Assembly (NCBI RefSeq): GCF_001836165.1
Contig: NZ_KV827705.1
Location: 62,385-126,384 of the forward strand
Source: Corynebacterium sp. HMSC036D02
GTDB taxonomy: Bacteria; Actinomycetota; Actinomycetes; Mycobacteriales; Mycobacteriaceae
Direction: 5' to 3'
DNA: 64,000 nt
Below the pieces are notes generated by a model that saw only the letters and a program-made list of their open reading frames with translations, searched no databases and was not told where the DNA came from. Both the position numbers and the translations under genes were made by a program. Of this stretch, positions 36,744-45,335 are shown piece after piece. How positions within the stretch are numbered: position 1 is the first letter of the stretch; each line of letters begins with the position of its first letter.

Positions 36744-37220
36744 ATGACTGAGAAGAACACCGAGAACAAAATCAACGTAAAGTCCTTCGAGCTCGATCAC
36801 CGGCTTGTCGACGCCCCCTATATCCGAGTCGCCGACCGCACCGACCTGGGCGGCGGGGTCGAGATTATCAAGTATGACCTGCGCTTCTGCCAGCCCAACA
36901 AAGAGCACCTCGGTACCGAAGCCCTGCACTCGGTCGAGCACATGATGGCCAACTTCATGCGTAACTACACCGACAAGCTCATTGGTTTTGCCCCGATGGG
37001 CTGCCGTACCGGCTTCTACGCCATCACCAACGGCATGGAGCAGGATGAGCTGCTCAGTGCCGTCGAGGGCGCGCTCAATGACATCCTCAACGCCACCGAG
37101 GTTCCCGCCGCCAACGAGGTGCAGTGCGGCTGGGGCGCCCACCACTCACTCGAGGGCGCACAGGAGGCCGCACGCGATTTCCTCGCGGCCAAGGATGAGT
37201 GGCTTAACGTCATGGCCTAG
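36744..37220 (+). CDS. luxS: S-ribosylhomocysteine lyase (LuxS)
   Basis: 158 residues, normal length. It cleaves S-ribosylhomocysteine to homocysteine and DPD, the precursor of autoinducer-2. The metal ligands are His62 and His66 in HSVEH (with Glu65) and Cys128; the catalytic Cys87 is in MGCRTGFY. No ribosome binding site of note. The nucleosidase (Pfs/MtnN) that makes its substrate is not in this window, nor is any Lsr-type uptake gene. A role in methionine recycling is therefore more certain than one in signalling. It converges on murB, with 23 bases between the stops. Confidence 0.94.
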   Translation: MTEKNTENKINVKSFELDHRLVDAPYIRVADRTDLGGGVEIIKYDLRFCQPNKEHLGTEALHSVEHMMANFMRNYTDKLIGFAPMGCRTGFYAITNGMEQDELLSAVEGALNDILNATEVPAANEVQCGWGAHHSLEGAQEAARDFLAAKDEWLNVMA

Positions 37221-37243
37221 CCGCTCAGCCACTCCACTTCTTC

Positions 37244-38368
37244 TTAAATGCTCACGCCCAGCCAGATGGGCTCCGGCTCCAGAGTCACGCCGAAGGCCTT
37301 CTGAACCCCGGCGCGGATGTCGCGGGCCAGCGCAACGATATCGTCCGCAGTGGCCTCACCGCGGTTGGTCAGCGCCAGAGTGTGCTTGGTGGACAGCGTT
37401 GCCTTCGCACCCGATTCTTCACCCGGGTAGCCCTTGGCAAAGCCGGCTCGCTCGATGAGCCACGCGGCGGAGAGCTTTTCCTTTTCTTCTCCAGATGCGG
37501 TGGATGGCACCGCATGTCGGGGCATGCGGTCCGCATCCTCGTCGCCGCGGGCGGCGCGGACTGCTTCCTGGATGGAATCTGCAAGCGCGGGCTCCACGAT
37601 GGGGTTGGTGAAGAAGGAGCCGGCAGACCAGGTGTCGTGGTCTTCTGGGTCAAGCACCATGCCCTTGCCGCGGCGCAGCTTCAGTACTTCCTCGCGGACG
37701 TCGGCCACGGGGCGGCGCTCACCGGGGTTCTGAGTGAGCTGGCCAAAGCGCAAGGGCTTGGACAGGCCGTCGGTGGTCAGCTGGAGCTCAATAGCCAGCA
37801 CCACGCCGCGCCCGGTGAACTTCAGGTTGGAATAACGGTAGGCCAGCTCCAATTCTTCCGCCGGTACCCACTGTGCGGTCCGGGTGGCGCGCTCGTAGAG
37901 ATATACCTGCGTGAGGACATCGGAGGTCTCCGCGCCATAAGCGCCGACGTTCTGTACCGGCACGGCACCCGCATTGCCCGGGATCCCGGAAAGGCACTCG
38001 ATGCCGCCCAGGCCGCAGTCCACGGTCAGGGCCACCACGTCATCCCACACCGCGCCCGCATCAGCGCGCACGAGTCCGTTGGCCACGGTGACGTCAATAT
38101 CCTCAAAATCGAGGATGACCACCACGACATCCAGCTGGCCTTCCGCCACCACAAGGTTGGAGCCGCCGCCGACGACGAGGTAGTCCTGCGAGGACTCGTC
38201 AAGCGCTGCCAACGCAGCAATGGCGGCCTCAGCGCTGGCGCAGCGCACCGTCACCAGCGGGGCGCCACCGATGCGCAGCGTCGTGAGATCAGCGAAGGTG
38301 GTCTCGGAATCCAGAGTGACTCCGTCAATGTCAGCGAGGGTCAGGAATTTATCTAGCACGTCTACCAA
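37244..38368 (-). CDS. murB: UDP-N-acetylenolpyruvoylglucosamine reductase
   Basis: 374 residues. It reduces the enolpyruvyl group to give UDP-N-acetylmuramate in peptidoglycan synthesis, with FAD and NADPH. Visible motifs are the FAD-binding DYLVVGGGSNLVV, GIECLSGIPGNAGAVPVQNVGAYG, YRYSNLKF, the proton donor region WSAGSFFTNP, and the C-terminal AWLIERAGFAKGY. The length is near that of other actinobacterial members. It is divergent from the DUF2505 gene, 15 bases apart, so the promoters overlap the coding ends. In Mycobacterium murB has a similar neighbour (from memory). Confidence 0.94.
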   Translation of the reverse strand: MVDVLDKFLTLADIDGVTLDSETTFADLTTLRIGGAPLVTVRCASAEAAIAALAALDESSQDYLVVGGGSNLVVAEGQLDVVVVILDFEDIDVTVANGLVRADAGAVWDDVVALTVDCGLGGIECLSGIPGNAGAVPVQNVGAYGAETSDVLTQVYLYERATRTAQWVPAEELELAYRYSNLKFTGRGVVLAIELQLTTDGLSKPLRFGQLTQNPGERRPVADVREEVLKLRRGKGMVLDPEDHDTWSAGSFFTNPIVEPALADSIQEAVRAARGDEDADRMPRHAVPSTASGEEKEKLSAAWLIERAGFAKGYPGEESGAKATLSTKHTLALTNRGEATADDIVALARDIRAGVQKAFGVTLEPEPIWLGVSI

Positions 38369-38383
38369 GGTAGTCTGTAACTC

Positions 38384-38875
38384 ATGTCAACCCGTAGCGA
38401 AAACACCGTTATCATCAACCAGCCCATCGATAAGGTGCACAAGGCACTGACCACTCAGGAGTACTGGGACTTCATCGTGGCCAAGCTGTCCCCGGAACCG
38501 GGTACCGTGCACGAGTTCACCGGCAACACCGCTGTGCTCTACGAAATTCTTCCGACCTCCCTCCTTCCGGAGGCCGTTCGCGCCATGGTCTCCCAGGACC
38601 TGAAGGAAAAGCGCACCGTGACCATCGGCGAGTTGGTCGACGATCAGATTTCCGTCTCCTTCACCGCTGACGTCAAGGGCACCCCGGTCGACTTCAAGGG
38701 TGACATCACCTACAAGGCCCAGGATGAGACCACCGTTCTGGATTACGTCACCGAGGTTTCCGTCAACATCCCGATGATGGGCGCTGCCATCGAGCCGAAG
38801 GTCGCTGAGGCCCTGCAGGAGCTCTACACCAACGAGGGCAAGCTCACCGAAGAGTGGATCTCCAACAACCTCTAA
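38384..38875 (+). CDS. DUF2505 (START-like) protein
   Basis: 163 residues with the length and pattern of DUF2505, a lipid-binding START/SRPBCC-like fold. The opening SENTVIINQPIDKVHKALT and the long C-terminal helix (IEPKVAEALQELYTNEGKL) are typical. Its position, divergent from murB, is the same as in Mycobacterium (from memory). The function is unknown. The methyltransferase gene follows 27 bases later on the same strand, so they are likely one operon. Confidence 0.8.
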   Translation: MSTRSENTVIINQPIDKVHKALTTQEYWDFIVAKLSPEPGTVHEFTGNTAVLYEILPTSLLPEAVRAMVSQDLKEKRTVTIGELVDDQISVSFTADVKGTPVDFKGDITYKAQDETTVLDYVTEVSVNIPMMGAAIEPKVAEALQELYTNEGKLTEEWISNNL

Positions 38876-38902
38876 ACAACTCCCTACACCACAGTTGTTG
38901 CC

Positions 38903-39712
38903 ATGGCCGATCACGCGCATAACCTGAAAGCTCAGGAAAGCGCTGGTCGGCCTTTTGGCGTTATTACCCGCGGCACCACCAATCCCAACCGCCTGCGCCG
39001 CTGCGATCGCTGGATGGTGGCGCACCCGGAGATCTCTTCGCTGCTGCGCTCCACGGATGATCCGCTGGCTCTCGACGTCGGCTACGGCGCTTCCCACACC
39101 ACCACGGTGGAGTGGGCCGGCTGGCTGCGCAGCGTTAACCCGAACACTCGGGTGACGGGTCTGGAGATTTCCCCCGAGCGCGTGCTGCCGCCGCGCGATG
39201 GCGTCACCTTTGAGCTCGGCGGCTTTGAGCTCGCTGGCTACCGCCCGCAGCTGGTGCGGGCCTTCAACGTGCTGCGCCAGTACGACGTCGACCAGGTGGA
39301 GAAGGCCTGGGAGACGGTGACCTCGCGCCTGGCACCCGGCGGCTTCTTCGTGGAGGGAACCTGCGACGAGCTGGGGCGCAGGGCGGCCTGGGTGCTTCTC
39401 AGCGCCGCCGGTCCGCGCACGCTGACCCTCGCCTGGGATCCCTTCGACGTTGCGCGCCCCAGCGATATCGCGGAGCGCCTGCCCAAGATCCTCATCCACC
39501 GCAACGTGCCGGGCGAGCCGATCCACGAGCTCTTGCAGGCAGCGGACGCTGCCTGGGACCGTGCCGCCGGCTGGTCTCCTTATGGCCCGCGAGTGCGCTG
39601 GCGCATGGCGCGCGAAGAACTCCGGCAATCAGTGCCCATCCATCCGGTGAACCGCCGCCTGCGGGATAACGTGCTCACAGTGGATTGGGACCTCGTAGTT
39701 GGCCAACTTTAA
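38903..39712 (+). CDS. SAM-dependent methyltransferase (class I)
   Basis: 269 residues. The SAM-binding motif I appears as PLALDVGYGASHTTT, with an acidic residue at the end of the next strand (VTGLEIS). No catalytic or substrate motif tells what is methylated. The sequence has the layout seen in many actinobacterial proteins at this locus, and the gene sits in a run of plus-strand genes after DUF2505 and before the LmeA-like protein, with 23 bases to the latter. Co-transcription with both is likely. Confidence 0.7.
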   Translation: MADHAHNLKAQESAGRPFGVITRGTTNPNRLRRCDRWMVAHPEISSLLRSTDDPLALDVGYGASHTTTVEWAGWLRSVNPNTRVTGLEISPERVLPPRDGVTFELGGFELAGYRPQLVRAFNVLRQYDVDQVEKAWETVTSRLAPGGFFVEGTCDELGRRAAWVLLSAAGPRTLTLAWDPFDVARPSDIAERLPKILIHRNVPGEPIHELLQAADAAWDRAAGWSPYGPRVRWRMAREELRQSVPIHPVNRRLRDNVLTVDWDLVVGQL

Positions 39713-39735
39713 ACCCGTGCGCCACACTAGTAGTC

Positions 39736-40530
39736 ATGGCTTCTTCTAAATCTCCCGCCTCAACGGCCTGGAAAATTTTCATCGGCGTACTGGTGACGCT
39801 CCTGCTCATCATCTTGGTAGCTGAGCTCGGCATACGCTGGTTCTTGGGCTCGCAAATGAAGAGCGAATTCACCCAGTCCGCCAAGGAACAAGGCGTGGAG
39901 ACCTCCGAGGAACCGGAGGTGAGCTTTGGTGCCAGCCCCATGGTCTTTGGCTTGCTCAACGGCAAGATTCCGCAGATGGATATGAAGACCCCGTCCACGC
40001 TGAAGATTGAGGGCACCACTATCACCGGCCAGCCGGCCGCTGATATCCATGTCGAAGACATGACGCTGTCCCAGGAACCAGTCGCGGGCACTCTGCGGGC
40101 CTCGACGACGGTGCCGGATCAATTCCTGCTCGCCAGCTTCCAAAAGGCCATTGCTGAGCAGTCTGGCTATGACGCTTTGGGCAACCTCGTGGTCACCGCG
40201 ATTACCGCCAACGATGCCGAGGATGACCTCGACGTTGAGTTTGCCGGCGGCCTGGCCACGCTTTCGCTCAAGCCGGAGGCTCGCGATGGCAAGCTCGCCA
40301 TCGATGCGAAGGAAGCATCGCTCTTCGGCTTCGACCTGCCGGAGCAAGCTACCTCCGCGATTTCGAATGCCTTGGCCGAAGGCATGGAGGAACAGCTCGC
40401 AGGCCAGCAGCTGACCTTTGAGTCCGTGGACGTCGGCGCTGGCGAGCTCACCTTGACCCTCATTGGCCACGACGTTCCAATGAGCGAGCTCGATTCCGCC
40501 ACCGCACCAGCACAGGCACCGGCCAACTAA
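39736..40530 (+). CDS. LmeA-like (DUF2993) lipid-binding envelope protein
   Basis: 264 residues from ATG 39736 (MASSKSPAS). A hydrophobic helix (about 10-35, FIGVLVTLLLIILVAELGI) serves as an anchor or signal peptide without a lipobox. The rest is the DUF2993 fold: long beta strands with repeated LxxKxPSTLKIEG-like and LTFESVDVGAGELTL segments. The mycobacterial LmeA protein binds phosphoinositides and supports lipomannan elongation (family knowledge). The protein should lie outside the membrane. A similar gene occurs near murB in Mycobacterium. Confidence 0.75.
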   Translation: MASSKSPASTAWKIFIGVLVTLLLIILVAELGIRWFLGSQMKSEFTQSAKEQGVETSEEPEVSFGASPMVFGLLNGKIPQMDMKTPSTLKIEGTTITGQPAADIHVEDMTLSQEPVAGTLRASTTVPDQFLLASFQKAIAEQSGYDALGNLVVTAITANDAEDDLDVEFAGGLATLSLKPEARDGKLAIDAKEASLFGFDLPEQATSAISNALAEGMEEQLAGQQLTFESVDVGAGELTLTLIGHDVPMSELDSATAPAQAPAN

Positions 40531-40554
40531 GAACCGAAAAACTAAAACAGAGAG

Positions 40555-41004
40555 TTAGAGGCTCTCTATGGCAAGTTGCGTATCCAAGGGTTCGTCGTCT
40601 GAAACGACGGACCCCGGATCCACCAGGCACTGATAGCCCGCCTGCTCGGCAGCACGCACATACTCCGGCAACGGCAGAGCCGAATGCTCAGGAAGAATGA
40701 GCCCCAAGCGCACGGGCAGCGGGCAGGCCTCGCGGAGGGTGACGAGCTCTGAGAGGAGCGAGGTGGCATCCCCTAGCAGTGCATCCACCGCGACCCACAC
40801 CTCCGCGGCACCAGACTGAACTGCCAGCCGCGCCTCCGCCGCCTTCACCAACGAGTGGTGGCGCCCGGTGGGATAACCGGCAACGGCAATGACGTGCTCG
40901 GCGCCCTCAGCGGCAAGCACATGATGCGGGGAGACCAACACTCGCTGTTGCCCCGCCGACTGGGTTCGCACCTCTTCCACGGAGGCCTCAAGCAGATTCA
41001 GCAT
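40555..41004 (-). CDS. Shortened deoxyribose-phosphate aldolase-like protein
   Basis: 149 residues; full DeoC is about 220. The middle (VIAVAGYPTGRHHSLVKAAEARLAVQSGAAEV) matches the aldolase segment with the GxP.G and the KxxE.xxA pattern. The sequence ends before the catalytic Schiff-base lysine region (KTSTGF-type), so aldolase activity is unlikely. Near the C-terminus the codons for SVVSDD lie in a copy of the GTCGTCTGAAACGAC palindrome seen at 12476 and 12512. It overlaps the DUF2516 gene by one base, in the order seen around mycobacterial deoC. It may be a decayed gene or a new function. Confidence 0.6.
   Translation of the reverse strand: MLNLLEASVEEVRTQSAGQQRVLVSPHHVLAAEGAEHVIAVAGYPTGRHHSLVKAAEARLAVQSGAAEVWVAVDALLGDATSLLSELVTLREACPLPVRLGLILPEHSALPLPEYVRAAEQAGYQCLVDPGSVVSDDEPLDTQLAIESL
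40593..40611 (+). repeat. Intragenic copy of the GTCGT-CTGAA-ACGAC palindrome
   Basis: Exact match of the 15-base unit at 40594-40608, with 6-bp arms (CGTCGT/ACGACG). It matches the first copy (12475-12491) over 17 bases; with the trailing GA it also extends as in the copy at 12512-12529. It lies in the last tenth of the shortened DeoC-like gene. Confidence 0.8.
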
Positions 41005-41297
41005 TAGTAGGAATAATCGCCGTTGATGATGGCCTTGAGCTGCGGGCGCACATCGAACCAGTACACGCCGGTGATGATGGCACCAATCCAGCTAACAAAT
41101 GGCAGCGGCAGGTTCATCACCAGGGCGGAACCAAAGAGCAGCCCCACCCATACCCACTTGTTCTGGCGGTCACCGGCGCGGAAAGCATCCTCCCGCGTCA
41201 TCGCCGCTAGGACAGCACCGATGAGGGCAAAGAGGGATACCGCCATAAAGATGTAGTGCGGTATCGACGCAATAATGTTTAAAAAAGTGTGCATCAA
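41004..41297 (-). CDS. DUF2516 membrane protein
   Basis: 97 residues with two or three membrane helices (about 10-32 and 45-75). The pattern FRAGDRQNKWVWVGLL and the closing YWFDVRPQLKAI are typical of the actinobacterial DUF2516 family, whose function is unknown. The same gene lies beside hbhA in Mycobacterium (Rv0476, from memory). It overlaps the shortened DeoC-like gene by one base and follows the charged small protein by ten bases. Confidence 0.8.
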   Translation of the reverse strand: MMHTFLNIIASIPHYIFMAVSLFALIGAVLAAMTREDAFRAGDRQNKWVWVGLLFGSALVMNLPLPFVSWIGAIITGVYWFDVRPQLKAIINGDYSY

Positions 41298-41307
41298 GAA
41301 AGACTAA

Positions 41308-41760
41308 CTAGTTCTCGTCAACTACTTCGCCGTCAATGACATCATCATTCGGCTTCGGGGCATAAGGGTTGCGTGGGCTCTGCGGCTGCTGGGCATGCTT
41401 GCCCTCCGCGCGCTGCTCCTTGGCGTTGTTGATAGCGCCCTGCACACCCTCACGGGTCTCGGTGAAGGCGGTGTTGAAATCCTCACGGGCCTTCTCAAAA
41501 GACTCCGAGTTGCGGGTCTCACGCGCTGCGGAGGACACGGACTCCCCCAGGTTCTTCGCCGTGGAGGTCACGCGGTCGAAGAAGGACTCTTCCTTCGCGG
41601 TGCCATCACCCATGCCCGCCGCATCGGCGGCGCGGGCAATGCGATCCGCCTGCGCACTCTGGGCCTGGTTCTGGCGCTCTTCCTTGAAACGGCCACCAAA
41701 ATCCTTGGCCACATCAAAAGCAGAGGAACCGGCATTCTTGATTGAGTCAAATACGGACAT
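41308..41760 (-). CDS. Charged helical protein in the position of HbhA
   Basis: 150 residues from ATG 41760 (MSVFDSIKN), with AAGGAG eight bases before it; a GTG three codons earlier falls on the ribosome binding site and is rejected. The protein is largely helical and rich in Ala, Glu, Arg, Lys and Gln, with phenylalanines spaced through the first half. It has no signal peptide. The position next to DUF2516 is that of heparin-binding haemagglutinin HbhA in Mycobacterium, but I see no Lys-rich heparin-binding tail; the end is acidic (DDVIDGEVVDEN). It is thus at most a distant structural analogue. Confidence 0.65.
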   Translation of the reverse strand: MSVFDSIKNAGSSAFDVAKDFGGRFKEERQNQAQSAQADRIARAADAAGMGDGTAKEESFFDRVTSTAKNLGESVSSAARETRNSESFEKAREDFNTAFTETREGVQGAINNAKEQRAEGKHAQQPQSPRNPYAPKPNDDVIDGEVVDEN

Positions 41761-41775
41761 GGTCGTCACTCCTTG

Positions 41776-43110
41776 TTAGACGCCAAAAAGCAGATGATTA
41801 ACAGTGTAGATAACCAACCCAGCCAGTGCACCCACGACCGTGCCGTTCAGGCGAATGAACTGCAGGTCCTTGCCCACCATGAGCTCGATGTTCTCGGAAG
41901 CCTCCTGGGCATCCCAGCGCTTAATGGTCTCTGGAATAATCGCGATGATCTCCGGTGCAAACTTCTCCACCGCGTAGCGCGCGGCCTTATCCACCAGCTC
42001 GTTGGCCTGGGTCAGGAACTCCGAATCCTCTAGCAGACGGTGCGCCAATTCCTTCACCTTGGCGGTGATCTTCTGGCGCAAGAAGGACTCCGGGTCGGTG
42101 AGCTGTTCAATGAGCGTGGAGGAGACCGTCGCCCACATTGCCGCCGGGGCCTTCTGCGCCTGATCGGAGGCCAGCATCTCCTGCTTGATTCCCTCGATTC
42201 GCCCGCGCATGTCCTCATCCCACTGCAGGTCCGAAGCCAGCTTCGACAGGTTGCGGCGAATGGCCAGGCGGGCTTCGTGGTTGCCGTTGCGGCGGACCTC
42301 ATCGGCGAATTCCACGAGCTCGGCGTAGACCTTCTCCCCCACCATCTCGCGGGCAAAGCGCGGCGCCCAGCCGGGCATGCGCTCATCGATGGCGGTGACC
42401 ACGGTGGATTCCATTCCGAGGATCTTGCCGTGTGCCCAGTCAATCAGGTCATCCTCCAGCGGCCGCGCCTTGCCTTCGGCGATATAGCCCTCCAGCAGAC
42501 GGCCCAGCGGCGGACCCCACTCCGGCTCTGCCAGACGGTCCATGACCTGGGTGCGGATGAACTGCTCCGCCTCCGCCGGGTCTAGGTCCGCGACCACGCT
42601 GGCTGCGCGCTCACCAATCCACGCGGAGACCTCCTCCGCCCGACCAGGCTCCACGCCCTGGCGCGCCAGCCACAGCGGTATCTCTGCCTCCCGCACCTTG
42701 GCGCTGAGTGCATCCGCGGTGAGGAAGTTCTCCTCAACGAAGTCCTTGAGCGCATCACCCACGCGGTCCTTGTTGTTGGGGATGAGCGCGGTGTGCGGGA
42801 TGGGCAGCCCCATGGGCCGGCGGAACAGCGCGGTCACTGCGAACCAGTCCGCCAGTCCACCGACCATTCCTGCCTCCGCTGCCGCGCGCACGTAGCCCAC
42901 CCAGACGGGAGCCCCGCTTGCCGACGCCTGCCACCACGAGCACCCCAGAAAGATCACCGCCGCAGCAATCAGGAAGGACAGCGCAATCGCCTTCCAGCGG
43001 CGCAGGTCCGCCCGGCGCGCCTCCTGGTTTCCTGGCTGCGGCACAAACGACGTCTGCGACGCCGACGTTTCCCGAGCCGGCTCAAGCCCTGCGTCTGCGC
43101 GGTGCGTCAT
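41776..43110 (-). CDS. DUF445 membrane protein
   Basis: 444 residues from ATG 43110 (MTHRADAGL), preceded by AAGGAG; 33 further codons are open upstream but lack a site. A hydrophobic helix after a polar start (KAIALSFLIAAAVIFLGCSWW) is followed by GMVGGLADWFAVTALFRRPMGLPIPHTALI, the hallmark of DUF445. A long helical middle follows, and the C-terminus has a last helix (VVGALAGLVIYTVNHLLF). The family function is unknown. The upstream region borders the restriction-modification operon. Confidence 0.8.
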   Translation of the reverse strand: MTHRADAGLEPARETSASQTSFVPQPGNQEARRADLRRWKAIALSFLIAAAVIFLGCSWWQASASGAPVWVGYVRAAAEAGMVGGLADWFAVTALFRRPMGLPIPHTALIPNNKDRVGDALKDFVEENFLTADALSAKVREAEIPLWLARQGVEPGRAEEVSAWIGERAASVVADLDPAEAEQFIRTQVMDRLAEPEWGPPLGRLLEGYIAEGKARPLEDDLIDWAHGKILGMESTVVTAIDERMPGWAPRFAREMVGEKVYAELVEFADEVRRNGNHEARLAIRRNLSKLASDLQWDEDMRGRIEGIKQEMLASDQAQKAPAAMWATVSSTLIEQLTDPESFLRQKITAKVKELAHRLLEDSEFLTQANELVDKAARYAVEKFAPEIIAIIPETIKRWDAQEASENIELMVGKDLQFIRLNGTVVGALAGLVIYTVNHLLFGV

Positions 43111-43308
43111 GGGTGGTTCTCCTTGGGGTGTCAAAGACGAAGTGAAGCTTCGTTCTCTAACACTAGTGCGCATAGGAGACACACTCGGCCGCCGCATCAG
43201 TACTCGCAACGAATTCGCCCTGAAGCCCTAACCCGCATGCTGGAAACACCAGGTATGGCGTTCTGAGGACAACGAACTGTGAAACAATCAAAGAATTAGT
43301 AGATAGAA

Positions 43309-43324
43309 CAATTCACACGAATTG
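43309..43324. promoter_or_regulatory. Inverted repeat just upstream of hsdM
   Basis: CAATTC, ACAC, GAATTG, ending ten bases before the hsdM ATG at 43335. The 224-base stretch 43111-43334 becomes AT-rich in its last 80 bases. The palindrome covers the place where a ribosome binding site would be expected, so it could control transcription or translation of hsdM. A clear -10/-35 pair is not visible. Confidence 0.4.
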
Positions 43325-43334
43325 GTAATGCTTT

Positions 43335-45335
43335 ATGTCTAGTACTTCAGAAATTCTCAATTCTATTACGCCGAAACAAAACTCCAAGGTCAACAGCCTT
43401 AATGCTGCAATCTGGCAGACTGCCGATGACTACCTACGCCTTATCGTCCCCGCGGAAAATTACGGTGATTACATCATCCCGTTCACAGTGCTCCGCCGAC
43501 TCGAAGGACGCTTGGAATCCACCAAACAGGGCGTACTTGACCTCGTTCACCGTGAGAACGCGAAGGGGACAGACCCCGCAATCGTCGCCCTCAAGATCGA
43601 GAACCTGTTCAAACTCCGCTTCTGGAACACATCTGAACTGTCACTAGAGCGCTTGGCAACGTCAGATGACGCTCTCAAGCCAGGATTGAAGCAATATCTC
43701 AACACCTTCTCCCCGAACATTCTTGAGGTTTGGGATGCGTTCGAGTTTGACAAACTCATCGATTTCCTCGACCGCAATAATCAACTGTGGAATGTGGTTA
43801 ACCATTTCGCATCCATCGACATGTCTGATGAAGCGCTCCAGGACCAGACGATGGGTGACATCTTTGAGAACCTGATGTACCGCTCCTTCGCCCGCAAAGC
43901 GAAAGATGCCGGTGAGTTCTACACCCCACGCGATGCGATCCGTCTGATGACTTCCATCTTGTTTACCTCAGATGACACCGAGTTAGAGGAAGACGGCATT
44001 ATCCGTTCCGTCTATGACCCAACTGCCGGTACATGCGGCATGTTGATCGCTGCTCGTGACGCGCTTCGTGCAATCAACCCAGGCATTGAGGTTGTTATTG
44101 CCGGACAGGAGTTGAAGGAAGCTTCCTTCGCAATGGGCAAGTCCGACCTGCTCATGCAGGGTTTTAAAGACCCAGAGGTGCTCAAGTTCGGTAACTCACT
44201 GACTAACGATCAATACGCCGGTGACACGTTCGACTACATCATGGCGAACCCTCCCTACGGCACATCCTGGAAGGCGTTCCAAAAGGACGTTAAGAAACTG
44301 CAAGACCAGGGCGATCCCCGTTTTGCTGAAGGTCTACCCGCTGTCAGTGACGGACAGATGCTGTTTTTGATGCACATCGCGCACAAACTTGCGCCGGCTG
44401 ATGGAGCCACGAAGGGCGGGCGGGCTGCTGTTGTTACAAACGGCTCCCCACTTTTTACGGGTGATGCCGAATCCGGCCCGGACAGCATCCGCAAATACCT
44501 CATCGGTGCACAAGGCGGGACTGAAGTTCTTGACGCGATTATTGCGCTACCAAATGACATGTTCTACAACACCGGCATTGCCACCTACGTCTGGATTTTG
44601 GACCAGAACAAGGAACCGCGTCGCCGTGGCAAGATCCAGTTCATCGACGCGACCGATATTTGTGCTCCGATGCGTAAGAACATGGGACAAAAGCGGGTCG
44701 AATTTTCAGAAGACAATATCCGCGAGATTACGAAGATTTACAAGGATTTCGCGGAATCCGAGCACTCCCTCATCGTCACCGCTGATGAGCTCACGTACCG
44801 GGACGTACCGATGTTTAAGGTGGCGCACTACGCCGTAAACGTGACTGACGAGACCGTTTCAGAAGCCATGAAGCACAAGTCCGCTTTTCCAGAACACGAA
44901 AACGTCATCCGCGAGATGCAGGGACGCGATTACAACGATCTGCCAAAAGCGCTGAAGGCTTCCGCCAAGTCGCACGGGGTGAAAATGGGCGCGCCACTGC
45001 TTCGCCACATCATGAAATCATTGGCTGCGGAAGATGAGAACGCGCCCGCATCCCTGGACGAGAAGGGGAATCCGGTTGTAGATACATCTTCGAAGGTGAT
45101 TGAGCGCGTGCCGTACCTAGAAGACGTATCCGAGCACATGGAGCGTGAAGTGTTGCCGTTCGTACCAGATATGCAGTGGGATGAGTCCTTAGCGAAGGTG
45201 GGAACGGAACTGCCACTGACCCGTTTGTTCTACAAACCGGAAGAGTCGCGCTCCTTGGAAGAGTTGGACGCAGATATTGCTGCCTCCCTGGAACGTATTT
45301 ACGCAATGTTTGGGGAGGTACGTTCAGATGACTGA
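43335..45335 (+). CDS. hsdM: Type I restriction-modification DNA methyltransferase subunit (HsdM)
   Basis: 666 residues, longer than the 500-550 usual for the family. It methylates adenine in the target site and also forms part of the restriction complex. SAM motif I is SVYDPTAGTCGML, and the catalytic N6-adenine motif IV is IMANPPYGTS. The N-terminal HsdM_N region begins near residue 22 (AAIWQTADDYLRLIV). The last 150 residues are an extension. Ribosome binding site is weak. The stop overlaps the start of hsdS by eight bases. Codon choice and base composition differ from the core genes around it. Confidence 0.95.
   Translation: MSSTSEILNSITPKQNSKVNSLNAAIWQTADDYLRLIVPAENYGDYIIPFTVLRRLEGRLESTKQGVLDLVHRENAKGTDPAIVALKIENLFKLRFWNTSELSLERLATSDDALKPGLKQYLNTFSPNILEVWDAFEFDKLIDFLDRNNQLWNVVNHFASIDMSDEALQDQTMGDIFENLMYRSFARKAKDAGEFYTPRDAIRLMTSILFTSDDTELEEDGIIRSVYDPTAGTCGMLIAARDALRAINPGIEVVIAGQELKEASFAMGKSDLLMQGFKDPEVLKFGNSLTNDQYAGDTFDYIMANPPYGTSWKAFQKDVKKLQDQGDPRFAEGLPAVSDGQMLFLMHIAHKLAPADGATKGGRAAVVTNGSPLFTGDAESGPDSIRKYLIGAQGGTEVLDAIIALPNDMFYNTGIATYVWILDQNKEPRRRGKIQFIDATDICAPMRKNMGQKRVEFSEDNIREITKIYKDFAESEHSLIVTADELTYRDVPMFKVAHYAVNVTDETVSEAMKHKSAFPEHENVIREMQGRDYNDLPKALKASAKSHGVKMGAPLLRHIMKSLAAEDENAPASLDEKGNPVVDTSSKVIERVPYLEDVSEHMEREVLPFVPDMQWDESLAKVGTELPLTRLFYKPEESRSLEELDADIAASLERIYAMFGEVRSDD

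Noticed and set aside
36744..37220. A quorum-sensing locus
   Set aside because: luxS alone is explained by methionine recycling; no receptor, kinase or uptake gene of AI-2 type is near.
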